Origin: an uncultured Ruminococcus sp.
GTDB lineage: Bacteria > Bacillota > Clostridia > Oscillospirales > Ruminococcaceae
DNA length: 6,676 nucleotides
Direction: 5' to 3'
NCBI GenBank assembly: GCA_900550695.1
Contig: URTF01000101.1
Span: 1-6,676, forward strand
Shown here: positions 1 to 6,124 of the stretch, one piece after another
Layout of the letters: the number at the start of each line of letters is the position of its first letter
How positions within the stretch are numbered: the first letter of the stretch is position 1
The notes under the pieces: generated by a model
What the model saw: the letters and a program-made list of their open reading frames with translations, nothing else
Databases searched by the model: none
What the model was told of the DNA's origin: nothing
Translations under genes and position numbers: made by a program

Positions 1-8
1 CTCTTGGA

Positions 9-62
9 TATATGTGATTTCGACGCAGATTTTTTCCTGTATTTTATTGGTGTTTAGTATTA
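9..62 (-). repeat. Outward-facing end repeat, left copy
   Basis: Read on the minus strand, this 54-nt stretch matches the stretch at 6623-6676 on the plus strand. The first 21 bases (62 down to 42, beginning TAATACTAAACA) are identical. A second block, AAAAAATC followed by one variable base and GCG, lies at 35-24, and both copies reach CATATA at the far end. The first three bases of the repeat are the TAA stop codon of uppS. No hairpin or T-tract is present, so it is not an ordinary intrinsic terminator. No start codon with a ribosome binding site for a downstream gene such as cdsA is visible between uppS and the window edge. Its nature is unknown: it could be the end of a mobile element or a dispersed 3'-flanking repeat. 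Confidence 0.85.
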
Positions 63-767
63 TACTCCGCCAAAACGCCGACCTCTTGAAGCATAATCTT
101 CAAGCGCTTTATCAAGGTCTTTGGGTGAAAAATCAGGCCAGAGTACATCTGTGAAATAAAGCTCCGCATACGCAGACTGCCATATAAGAAAGTTTGAAAT
201 GCGCTGTTCGCCGCTTGGACGGATAACAAGGTCAACGTCCGGCATAGTCCCTGTGTAAAGCAGACTCGTTATCAGACTTTCATCAATATCGGAAATTCTT
301 ATATCCCCGTTTTGAAGCATCTCCGCTGCAGCTTTGACAGAATGGACGATATCATCTCTGCCGCCGTAATTTACAGCTATGGCGAGTGTCATCTCATCAA
401 AATTTTCCGAAGCTTTTTCAAGCTCGATCATTTTATCCCTCATCTTTGGTTCAAATCGGGATTTATCACCGAGAAAAACAAGTCTTGTTTTATCTTTTGC
501 AAAATCCTTAGCTTCGTCAAGATACTGCATAAAAAGCTTCATTATCATATCGACTTCCTGTTTTGGACGTTTCCAGTTTTCAGTTGAAAACGCATAGAAA
601 GTGACATATTTTATCCCGAGCGTTTTGCAGTATCGGGCGATACGACGGAACGTCTGTGCACCCTCAGCATGACCTGCGGTTCGGGGAAGTCCCCTTTTCT
701 GTGCCCAGCGTCCGTTGCCGTCCATAATAAATCCGATATGCTTCGGAAGTACATTCGCCGTTTTCAT
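60..767 (-). CDS. uppS: Isoprenyl transferase (undecaprenyl diphosphate synthase, UppS)
   Basis: This is a cis-prenyltransferase of 235 residues. It condenses isopentenyl diphosphate units onto farnesyl diphosphate to make undecaprenyl diphosphate, the lipid carrier for peptidoglycan and other wall polymers, at the cytoplasmic membrane. Visible family motifs are IMDGNGRWA (14-22, with the catalytic Asp16 and the diphosphate-binding Gly/Arg), FYAFSTENW (57-65), NYGGRDD in the middle, RPSGEQRISNF (183-193) and the C-terminal RGRRFGG. Length is close to the bacterial norm of about 235-255. The ATG at 767-765 shares base 767 with the frr stop (TGATG), and the nearest purine-rich site is about 15 nt upstream, too far to serve well, so translation is probably coupled to frr. 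The TAA stop forms the first three bases of the left end repeat. cdsA, often next in this operon, is not seen. Confidence 0.96.
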   Translation of the reverse strand: MKTANVLPKHIGFIMDGNGRWAQKRGLPRTAGHAEGAQTFRRIARYCKTLGIKYVTFYAFSTENWKRPKQEVDMIMKLFMQYLDEAKDFAKDKTRLVFLGDKSRFEPKMRDKMIELEKASENFDEMTLAIAVNYGGRDDIVHSVKAAAEMLQNGDIRISDIDESLITSLLYTGTMPDVDLVIRPSGEQRISNFLIWQSAYAELYFTDVLWPDFSPKDLDKALEDYASRGRRFGGV

Positions 768-1321
768 CAGATAGACATAATTTCCTTTTCCTTAACGGAA
801 ATAACGGAATCAACCTTGTCACAGAATGTATCGGTGACTTTCTGAACGTCCTTTTCGATATCCTTCATATCATCTTCTGTGATCTCGTTGTTCTTTTTAA
901 GTGTCTTGAGCTTGTCAAGAGTATCTCTTCTGACATTTCTGATAGTTACCTTAGCTTCTTCGCCGAACTTCTTTACCTGCTTAACAAGTTCCTTACGGCG
1001 CTCTTCTGTAGGCTGAGGAAATGCAAGACGAAGAACGTTGCCGTCGTTTGTAGGATTGATGCCGATATCGGAATTGAGGATAGCCTTTTCAATAGCTTTG
1101 AGCTGTGTCTTATCCCACGGCTGGATAACAAGGATCCTTGCCTCCGCAACGGAAACAGCAGCCATCTGCTGGATAGGTGTAGGTGTGCCGTAGTAGTCAA
1201 CGAGCACCTTGTCGAGTACAGCAGGGTTAGCTCTTCCTGCTCTTACGGTAGAAAGCTCGTGTTCAAGACTGCCGAGGCATTTTTCCATTTTTTCCTGTGC
1301 TTTTGTAACGTGTTCGTTCAT
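767..1321 (-). CDS. frr: Ribosome recycling factor
   Basis: The product is 184 residues, essentially the family length of about 185. Ribosome recycling factor acts with EF-G in the cytosol to split the post-termination 70S complex so that the subunits can be reused. The N-terminal helix carries ELSTVRAGRANPAVLD (22-37), the family signature with the conserved RAGRANP. An inserted domain with PIQQMAAVSV and the region GINPTNDGNVLRLAFPQPTEERR follow, then the long charged helices of the three-helix bundle with RNVRRD. The start is ATG at 1321-1319, preceded by an AAAGGAG ribosome binding site at about 1328-1334 with 6-7 nt spacing. It sits 30 nt after pyrH and overlaps uppS by one base, so the three form one transcription unit. 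Nothing in the sequence is abnormal. Confidence 0.97.
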   Translation of the reverse strand: MNEHVTKAQEKMEKCLGSLEHELSTVRAGRANPAVLDKVLVDYYGTPTPIQQMAAVSVAEARILVIQPWDKTQLKAIEKAILNSDIGINPTNDGNVLRLAFPQPTEERRKELVKQVKKFGEEAKVTIRNVRRDTLDKLKTLKKNNEITEDDMKDIEKDVQKVTDTFCDKVDSVISVKEKEIMSI

Positions 1322-1351
1322 AATATACTCCTTTATGCGGCTTTTGCCGAA

Positions 1352-2080
1352 TTATTGATTTTTTGTTCTGTCGATAACGATAGTACCGATCTTCTTGCCG
1401 ATGCAGGCATCATAGATGTTATCGGGTCTGCTCAGGTCAAATACGATTATAGGAAGGTTGTTGTCCTTACACATTGAAGCAGCTGTGCTGTCCATTACAG
1501 CAAGGTTCTTGACAAGGATATCGTTGAAGCTGAGTTCATCATATTTTACAGCATCGGGATATTTGTTAGGGTCTTTATCATAAACGCCGTCAACCATTGT
1601 TGCTTTAAGAACGATATCTGCGTTTATTTCAGCGGCACGAAGTGTAGAAGCTGTGTCTGTCGAGAAGAATGGGTTGCCCGTACCGCAGCCGAAGATAACA
1701 ACTCTTCCCTTTTCAAGGTGACGAACAGCCTTGTTGCGAACATAAGGCTCTGCAACCTGGTGCATTGCGATAGCTGTCTGTACACGGACATCGACCCCGA
1801 GCGATTCAAGAACGTCTGCAACTGCAAGCGCATTCATCGTTGTTGCGAGCATACCTATATGGTCGGCTCTTGTTCTGTCCATAGCACCGCTTGAACGACC
1901 TCTCCAGAAGTTTCCTCCTCCAACAACGATACCCATTTCAACTCCGATATCAGCGCACTTTTTGATACTTTCGCAAATTGGCGTGATGACAGAATAGTCA
2001 AGCCCCGTCTTTTTATCACCGGCGAGAGCTTCACCGCTGAGCTTCAGAAGAACTCTTTTATATTTAGGTACATCAGACAT
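1352..2080 (-). CDS. pyrH: UMP kinase
   Basis: The product (242 residues) is a bacterial hexameric-type UMP kinase of the amino-acid kinase fold. It phosphorylates UMP to UDP with ATP, a pyrimidine nucleotide step. Visible motifs are KLSGEAL (13-19, phosphate binding), VVGGGNFWRG, ADHIGMLATTMNALA, GTGNPFFSTDTAS (nucleotide and UMP contacts) and KATMVDGVYDKDP. The start is ATG at 2080-2078, chosen because an AAGGAG site (2096-2091) lies 10 nt upstream. An upstream in-frame ATG at 2101 would place the ribosome binding site inside the coding sequence. A promoter is seen just upstream, so the gene does not depend on its neighbour at 2179-2922. The common clostridial partners rpsB and tsf are not upstream here. 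Confidence 0.97.
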   Translation of the reverse strand: MSDVPKYKRVLLKLSGEALAGDKKTGLDYSVITPICESIKKCADIGVEMGIVVGGGNFWRGRSSGAMDRTRADHIGMLATTMNALAVADVLESLGVDVRVQTAIAMHQVAEPYVRNKAVRHLEKGRVVIFGCGTGNPFFSTDTASTLRAAEINADIVLKATMVDGVYDKDPNKYPDAVKYDELSFNDILVKNLAVMDSTAASMCKDNNLPIIVFDLSRPDNIYDACIGKKIGTIVIDRTKNQ

Positions 2081-2115
2081 ATTAATTTTACTCCTTTGCA
2101 TAATCTATCTATTTT

Positions 2116-2144
2116 ATTTTACTACATTTTCTCCAATATGTAAA
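2116..2144 (-). promoter_or_regulatory. Sigma-70-type promoter of pyrH-frr-uppS
   Basis: On the minus strand a TTTACA -35 box (2144-2139) is followed by exactly 17 bases and a TAAAAT -10 box (2121-2116). The predicted start is near 2109, giving a leader of about 29 nt that ends with the pyrH ribosome binding site. Each hexamer differs from consensus by a single base. The transcription start is inferred, not observed. Confidence 0.75.
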
Positions 2145-2178
2145 GTGCGAAATGAAAATTTTTCTATAAATTTCACAT

Positions 2179-2922
2179 TCAAGCAATATGCGTTAGCAGA
2201 AAATCAGCTATTTCGAGGTAAGTATCTTTTTTTAGCCTGTCGCCGACAGCTTCCGCCTTATTGTTTGGGAGTTTTCCGTCATTACCCACCAAAAATGTGT
2301 TGAGATCAAGATAATTTATATTGTTTTCGCTTGCAAATTTAAGCAAAAGAGAATTAAAGCTTTCAATATCGGCATTTGTAATCGTTTCGGTCTCATTATC
2401 CGCCTTTATAGGTATAGCTGAAACAAGATATATTTTCACATTGTCGCTTTTTTCGTTTATATCTGAAATTAGCTGAGATAAACCGTCAAAACCTTGTGAC
2501 GATGCGGAATCAGCACCGAAAAATATGTAAAGTGAACTGTAATCCTTGCCGGTGAGAAAAGAAACTGCTGTGCTTGTCATAATATCCGACGGCGTAAAAT
2601 CTCCCGTGAAGAGGTTATCACGAGAAACTGCTCCATAATCGGATAAGCCTCTCATCTGCTCGGGCGCAAGTATCAGAGCACTGTCAAAATATCCGTCCTG
2701 CGCACATTCACTTTTGGGAACAGGATTTACAACGCTTGTTTTTTCTTCATAAAGCTCATCACTGTCAATATCGGAAGTTTCTTCCGTATTGCTGTTTGAA
2801 ACGGGAATTGCATCATCACTTTTCATATACAATGCAAAACAGGCGGCGAAGCTTGCAAATATAAAAAGCAGGATAAATGAAAATCTGAACTTTGCATGTT
2901 TCTTTTCTTTTCGTATCTGCAT
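2179..2922 (-). CDS. Membrane-anchored SGNH-hydrolase-like protein lacking catalytic residues
   Basis: This 247-residue protein starts with a basic stretch (KEKKHAKFR) and a hydrophobic segment (about 14-33), which suggests an N-terminal membrane anchor with the rest outside. An acidic, Ser/Thr-rich linker (34-62) leads to a domain resembling the anchored SGNH/GDSL hydrolases of Clostridia: YFDSALIL, then RGLSDYG, LYIFFGAD, KIYLVSAIPI, FNSLLLKFASENNINYLDLNTFL, and a final DTYLEIADFLL helix. The expected active-site blocks are degenerate. A86-P87-E88 stands where GDS should be, G136-A137-D138 where GxN should be, and V226-G227-D228-R229 where DGxH should be. The fold assignment is an inference from pattern memory. 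If right, the protein is probably a binding or structural pseudo-enzyme. The start is the ATG at 2922-2920, because GGAGG (2933-2929) is 6 nt away; the ATG at 2928 would abut it with no spacing. Confidence 0.6.
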   Translation of the reverse strand: MQIRKEKKHAKFRFSFILLFIFASFAACFALYMKSDDAIPVSNSNTEETSDIDSDELYEEKTSVVNPVPKSECAQDGYFDSALILAPEQMRGLSDYGAVSRDNLFTGDFTPSDIMTSTAVSFLTGKDYSSLYIFFGADSASSQGFDGLSQLISDINEKSDNVKIYLVSAIPIKADNETETITNADIESFNSLLLKFASENNINYLDLNTFLVGNDGKLPNNKAEAVGDRLKKDTYLEIADFLLTHIA

Positions 2923-2970
2923 TTTCATCCTCCGTTTCTTGTGTGAATATTAACAAAATATACTGTGATT

Positions 2971-2999
2971 ATTATATAACATTTTATTTACCTTTTCAA
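2971..2999 (-). promoter_or_regulatory. Sigma-70-type promoter of the SGNH-like gene
   Basis: On the minus strand TTGAAA (2999-2994) is followed by 17 bases and a perfect TATAAT (2976-2971). The predicted transcription start is near 2964, about 40 nt upstream of the ATG. Its -35 box lies about 43 bp from the -35 box of the divergent queuosine promoter, so the two are back to back. Confidence 0.75.
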
Positions 3000-3042
3000 T
3001 AACTTTAACAATTGTTTAAAAATTATTAAGAATTTTCACCAC

Positions 3043-3071
3043 TTGACAAATTCATATACTAATATTATAAT
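3043..3071 (+). promoter_or_regulatory. Consensus sigma-70 promoter of the queuosine operon
   Basis: TTGACA (3043-3048), a spacer of exactly 17 bases and TATAAT (3066-3071) are perfect matches to the sigma-70 consensus, in an AT-rich setting. Transcription should begin near 3078, giving a leader of about 130 nt before queD. A strong unregulated promoter is what one expects where control is exerted later, by the riboswitch and terminator in the leader. Confidence 0.88.
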
Positions 3072-3097
3072 AGAATATATATGTTGCCAAAACATAA

Positions 3098-3141
3098 AGA
3101 CAGTTCGTTAGTGCCATCCTGTCTATAAACAAAACCAGGAC
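3098..3141 (+). promoter_or_regulatory. preQ1-I-like riboswitch aptamer
   Basis: A 6-bp stem (AGACAG 3098-3103 with CTGTCT 3119-3124) closes a 15-nt loop that begins UUC and ends in C3118. An A-rich tail, UAUAAACAAAACCAGG (3124-3139), follows. This is the layout of the small class I preQ1 H-type pseudoknot: stem, loop starting with U/UUC, a C just before the 3' stem strand that pairs with the ligand, then an A-rich strand that folds back. The AACAAAAC-AGG tail resembles the Thermoanaerobacter type as I remember it. The second pseudoknot helix is short and uncertain: UAG (3109-3111) opposite CCA/CCAG (3135-3138) is the best guess, with a mismatch. Placement directly before preQ1 synthesis genes and a terminator strongly supports the call. 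Confidence 0.72.
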
Positions 3142-3161
3142 ATCATAAACCGTTAAATTCA

Positions 3162-3195
3162 GGGTATGGTGTTCAGCCATACCCTTTTTATTTTT
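3162..3195 (+). terminator. Intrinsic terminator, riboswitch expression platform
   Basis: GGGTATGG (3162-3169) and CCATACCC (3177-3184) form a perfect 8-bp stem with a 7-nt loop, followed by TTTTTATTTTT (3185-3195). It ends directly before the queD ribosome binding site, so it terminates transcription before the operon. An alternative pairing joins CCAUCCUG (3114-3121, within the aptamer loop and 3' stem strand) to CAGG plus AUGG (3160-3163 and 3166-3169), which would prevent the terminator. The switch would therefore be OFF when preQ1 stabilises the aptamer. Confidence 0.9.
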
Positions 3196-3208
3196 AGGGA
3201 GAAAAGCT

Positions 3209-3634
3209 ATGTATATACTTAAAACCGAAGCTGCGTTCGACAGCGCACATTTTTTGAGCGGCTATAACGGAAAATGCTCAAATCTTCACGGTCACCGCTG
3301 GAAGATAGAAATTGAGATCAAGAGCGATGAACTTGTCGAGGACGGGCAGTGCCGAGGAATGATAGTCGATTTCGGCGATTTGAAGAATGACTTAAAAAAT
3401 CTTGCCGATTCGTTCGACCATGCTTTTATATATGAAAAAGGTACGCTCAAAGAAGCTACAATTGCCGCTCTTAAAGATGAAAACTTCCGACTTATCGAAG
3501 TTGATTTCCGACCGACTGCGGAGAATTTCTCAAAGTATTTTTACGACGTAATGCAGAACAAGGGTTACAAGGTAAGAACCTTAACAGTATATGAAACCCC
3601 GAACAATTGCGCAAGCTACTGCGGAAAGGACTGA
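3209..3634 (+). CDS. queD: 6-carboxytetrahydropterin synthase QueD
   Basis: This is a 141-residue member of the 6-pyruvoyl-tetrahydropterin synthase fold. It converts 7,8-dihydroneopterin triphosphate to 6-carboxy-5,6,7,8-tetrahydropterin, the second step towards queuosine. The zinc ligands are visible as His14 (FDSAHFL) and His27/His29 (NLHGHRW). Cys23 is the catalytic cysteine, Asp70-His71 (FDHAF) the catalytic pair, RPTAEN lies at 101-106, and Glu129 in YETP is the pterin-binding glutamate. The length is slightly above the roughly 120 of short bacterial QueD. The start is ATG at 3209, 7 nt after AGGGAG (3196-3201), which itself follows the terminator T-tract. As first gene after the riboswitch, it should be repressed by preQ1. 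Confidence 0.95.
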   Translation: MYILKTEAAFDSAHFLSGYNGKCSNLHGHRWKIEIEIKSDELVEDGQCRGMIVDFGDLKNDLKNLADSFDHAFIYEKGTLKEATIAALKDENFRLIEVDFRPTAENFSKYFYDVMQNKGYKVRTLTVYETPNNCASYCGKD

Positions 3635-3638
3635 TAAC

Positions 3639-4307
3639 GTGGCTAAATTTGAAGTTGTCGAAAAATTCGTCAGCATAAACGGCGAGGGACAAAGAGCTGG
3701 ACAGCTTGCTGTTTTCATTCGTTTCAAAGGCTGCAACCTCAACTGCGGATACTGCGATACGAAATGGGCAAATGAACCGTCTGCGCCGTTTGAATCAATG
3801 AGTGAAAATGAAATTTATGATTATATCAAATCAACAAGTGTAAAGAATGTTACCCTTACAGGCGGCGAACCATTGCTCCGTGATAATATAGGAATTTTGC
3901 TTGAACGTCTTGGAAAGGACAATTCGCTCAATATTGAGATAGAAACCAACGGAAGCGTTCTTATTGAACCGTATGCAAGTATTGTTAAGCGTCCGAGCTT
4001 TACACTTGATTACAAGCTTGGCGGAAGCGGAATGGAACAATTTATGAAAACCGAGAACTATAAATTTTTACAGAAATGCGATACTGTAAAATTTGTAGTT
4101 TCTTCCGTGAGTGATCTTGAACGTGCTGTCGGGATAATCAAAGAATATGAACTCGATAAAAAGTGCGGTGTATATCTTAGTGCTGTTTTCGGCAAAATCG
4201 AGCCTGCCGATATCGTTTCATTTATGATAGATAAGAATTTGAACGATGTGAATTTACAATTACAGATGCATAAATTTATATGGGATCCAAACAAGCGGGG
4301 TGTTTAA
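3639..4307 (+). CDS. queE: 7-carboxy-7-deazaguanine synthase QueE (radical SAM)
   Basis: QueE turns 6-carboxytetrahydropterin into 7-carboxy-7-deazaguanine, a radical SAM ring contraction that forms the deazapurine core. The 222-residue product has INGEGQRAG near the N terminus, the cluster-binding CNLNCGYCDT (Cys32, Cys36, Cys39, CX3CX2C), TGGEP (74-78, SAM binding), IEIETNGS, and the typical QueE ending LQMHKFIWDP. I chose the GTG at 3639 as start: AAAGGA (3625-3630) is 8 nt upstream, and family homology begins there. The in-frame ATG at 3591 would lie inside queD, overlap it by 44 nt, lack a ribosome binding site and add 16 residues that do not look like QueE. The stop abuts the folE start with no gap. 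Confidence 0.95.
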   Translation: MAKFEVVEKFVSINGEGQRAGQLAVFIRFKGCNLNCGYCDTKWANEPSAPFESMSENEIYDYIKSTSVKNVTLTGGEPLLRDNIGILLERLGKDNSLNIEIETNGSVLIEPYASIVKRPSFTLDYKLGGSGMEQFMKTENYKFLQKCDTVKFVVSSVSDLERAVGIIKEYELDKKCGVYLSAVFGKIEPADIVSFMIDKNLNDVNLQLQMHKFIWDPNKRGV

Positions 4308-4898
4308 ATGAAAAAAGAATTTGACTATGAAGCTATAAAGGGACATATCCGTGGAATTCTCGAGGCACTCGGTGAAGATCCCGACAGAGAGGGACTTCGT
4401 GAAACTCCCGACCGTGTTGCAAGAATGTACGGCGAGGTTTTTGAGGGACTACGATACTCAAATGCAGAAATTGCGGAAATGTTCAACAAATCATTTGAGG
4501 ACGGATTTTCAAGGCACAGCGACGATATCGTTCTTGTAAAGGATATCGAAGTTTTTTCCTACTGTGAACATCACATGGCGCTGATGTATGATATGAAAGT
4601 ATCTGTTGCTTATATTCCTAACGGAAAGGTTCTCGGCTTGTCCAAAATTGCAAGAATTGCCGATATGGCTGCGAAGCGTTTACAGCTTCAGGAACGTCTT
4701 GGCGCAGATATTGCAGAGATCATCACTCTTGCAAGCAGTTCTCCCGATGTTGCTGTTATAATTGAAGCAAACCACAGTTGTATGACAGCAAGAGGAATAA
4801 AAAAGCCGGGTGCAAAGACTGTTTCGACCACTTTCAGAGGACGTTTTGAAACCGAAGCCGCACTTCAGAACAGACTTTTTATGCAGATGAAAATGTGA
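4308..4898 (+). CDS. folE: GTP cyclohydrolase I
   Basis: The 196-residue product hydrolyses GTP to 7,8-dihydroneopterin triphosphate, the shared first step of folate and queuosine synthesis. REGLRETPDRVARMY (28-41) is the N-terminal family block. Zinc ligands are Cys86 and His89 in CEHH and Cys158 in NHSCMTARG, with His88 and His156 as nearby catalytic histidines. GLSKIARIADMAAKRLQLQERL and the closing STTFRGRF are also typical. After CEHH the sequence reads MALMYDMKV instead of the commoner LVPFxGxxHV, a small variant that leaves the metal site intact. ATG directly follows the queE TAA; a G-rich stretch (4297-4300) lies upstream and coupling is likely. Its place here suggests a copy dedicated to preQ1 supply and governed by preQ1. 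Confidence 0.96.
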   Translation: MKKEFDYEAIKGHIRGILEALGEDPDREGLRETPDRVARMYGEVFEGLRYSNAEIAEMFNKSFEDGFSRHSDDIVLVKDIEVFSYCEHHMALMYDMKVSVAYIPNGKVLGLSKIARIADMAAKRLQLQERLGADIAEIITLASSSPDVAVIIEANHSCMTARGIKKPGAKTVSTTFRGRFETEAALQNRLFMQMKM

Positions 4899-4902
4899 TA
4901 AT

Positions 4903-5418
4903 ATGGTAATACTTATAAACGGCAGTTCGCATACGGGCAAAACTCTTCTCGCACAAAGGCTTCTCGAAAAATACAAATATCCGTATCTTTCGATAGATCA
5001 TCTTAAAATGGGACTTATACGGAGCGGTCAGACGGAACTTACTCCGTCCGATGATGAAGAGCTTCTCCCCTATCTTTGGAATATCGTAAAAGAGATAGTC
5101 AAAACCGCAATTGAAAATGAGCAAAATCTTATAGTTGAGGGTTGTTATATTCCTTTTGACTGGAAAGATGATTTTGACGAAAATTATCTGCGGCATATAA
5201 AGTTTCTCTGTCTTATAATGACGAAAAAATACATCAATGCGCATTTCGCTGATATAAAGCATCACGCAGATGATATCGAAAAGCGTCTTGATGACAGTTG
5301 GCTCAATGCAGAAGAGCTTATTTCCGAAAACAAGAAAAATCTTGAATCATGTAAAAAATATGGCTGCAAATATATCCTTATCAACGATGAATATAAAATC
5401 GATCCACAAAATTTATAA
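4903..5418 (+). CDS. P-loop kinase-like protein of unknown function
   Basis: This 171-residue protein begins with a beta strand and a Walker A motif, NGSSHTGKT (6-14; Gly7, Gly12, Lys13, Thr14). YLSIDHLKMGLIRSG (28-42) resembles the second strand and acceptor-site region of small kinases such as the 2-phosphoglycerate kinase, shikimate kinase and adenylate kinase relatives. LIVEGCYIPF (76-85) fits the strand where 2-phosphoglycerate-kinase-like proteins have an EG pair. The C-terminal half is helical and charged and ends with YILINDEY. I cannot name a substrate. It starts 4 nt after folE with no clear ribosome binding site, so it is probably coupled, and 12 nt before queC. A place inside the preQ1 operon suggests a link to pterin, deazapurine or nucleotide metabolism, but it may be a passenger. 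Confidence 0.8.
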   Translation: MVILINGSSHTGKTLLAQRLLEKYKYPYLSIDHLKMGLIRSGQTELTPSDDEELLPYLWNIVKEIVKTAIENEQNLIVEGCYIPFDWKDDFDENYLRHIKFLCLIMTKKYINAHFADIKHHADDIEKRLDDSWLNAEELISENKKNLESCKKYGCKYILINDEYKIDPQNL

Positions 5419-5430
5419 AGGAGAATGACT

Positions 5431-6111
5431 ATGAAAGCACTTGTTTTATTCAGCGGCGGCGTTGACAGCACGACCTGCCTTGCGCTTGCTATTGACAGAT
5501 ACGGAAAGGATAATGTTGTTGCACTCTCCGTTTCATACGGTCAGAAGCACACAAAAGAAGTTGAAGCTGCTGACAAAATCGCCAAACACTATGGAGTTGA
5601 GTTTATTAAGCTTGACCTTTCAGAAATGTTCAGGTTCTCGGACTGCTCGCTGTTGCAGCATTCCGACAAGGAAGTTCCGCACGAAAGCTATGCTGAACAG
5701 CTCAAAGAAACCAACGGTTCGCCCGTTTCAACCTATGTTCCGTTCAGAAACGGCCTTTTCATCGCTTCTGCGGCAAGCATCGCCTTGTCTAAGGGCTGCG
5801 GCGTTATTCTCTATGGCGCTCACGCCGATGATGCGGCAGGAAACGCTTATCCAGACTGCTCCGAGGTGTTCAACAACGCTATGAATACAGCCGTTTGGGA
5901 GGGCAGCGGTCATCAGGTCAAGGTCGAAGCGCCTTTCGTTGGAATGAACAAGGCAGGTGTTGTTAAAAAGGGACTTGAACTCGGTGTTCCTTATGAACTG
6001 ACTTGGAGCTGCTATGAGGGTCACGACAAGCCATGCGGCGTATGCGGAACCTGTATTGACCGAAAAAAAGCATTTGAAGCAAACGGCGTCACCGACCCAC
6101 TTTTAAAGTAA
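5431..6111 (+). CDS. queC: 7-cyano-7-deazaguanine (preQ0) synthase QueC
   Basis: QueC activates 7-carboxy-7-deazaguanine with ATP and uses ammonia to make the nitrile preQ0, via an amide. The 226-residue product has the PP-loop SGGVDSTT (8-15) near the N terminus, SVSYGQKHTKE, PFRNGLF and YGAHADDAAGNAYPDC in the middle, and a C-terminal zinc site of four cysteines (Cys194, Cys202, Cys205, Cys208, spaced CX7CX2CX2C). The start is ATG at 5431, because AAGGAG (5418-5423) is 7 nt upstream; the in-frame ATG at 5425 has only one base between it and the site. It follows the kinase-like gene closely and precedes queF by 13 nt. Confidence 0.96.
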   Translation: MKALVLFSGGVDSTTCLALAIDRYGKDNVVALSVSYGQKHTKEVEAADKIAKHYGVEFIKLDLSEMFRFSDCSLLQHSDKEVPHESYAEQLKETNGSPVSTYVPFRNGLFIASAASIALSKGCGVILYGAHADDAAGNAYPDCSEVFNNAMNTAVWEGSGHQVKVEAPFVGMNKAGVVKKGLELGVPYELTWSCYEGHDKPCGVCGTCIDRKKAFEANGVTDPLLK

Positions 6112-6124
6112 AGGAGAACGAAAA

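Noticed and set aside
1..59. Start of cdsA after uppS
   Set aside because: An AGGA occurs near 34-37 on the minus strand, but no ATG, GTG or TTG follows at suitable spacing with a CdsA-like frame.
2081..2101. pyrH start at 2101
   Set aside because: The ribosome binding site would then lie inside the coding sequence, and the extra residues precede the family start.
2145..2178. Possible terminator after the SGNH-like gene
   Set aside because: Only a weak A/T-only, bulged stem can be drawn, with no G/C stem and no proper T-tract.
3080..3096. Small hairpin TATGTT/AACATA at the 5' end of the que leader
   Set aside because: It is six A/T-rich pairs with a 5-nt loop; it may form but shows no clear regulatory partner and could be chance in AT-rich DNA.
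3591..3638. Longer queE beginning at the ATG at 3591
   Set aside because: It would overlap queD by 44 nt, has no ribosome binding site and adds residues unlike QueE. The GTG at 3639 has AAAGGA 8 nt upstream.
4879..5265. Minus-strand reading frame of 128 codons opposite the kinase-like gene
   Set aside because: No ribosome binding site or family resemblance; it is antisense to a gene with a clear Walker A motif and operon context.
5425..5430. queC start at the ATG at 5425
   Set aside because: Only one base separates it from the AAGGAG site; the ATG at 5431 has ideal spacing.
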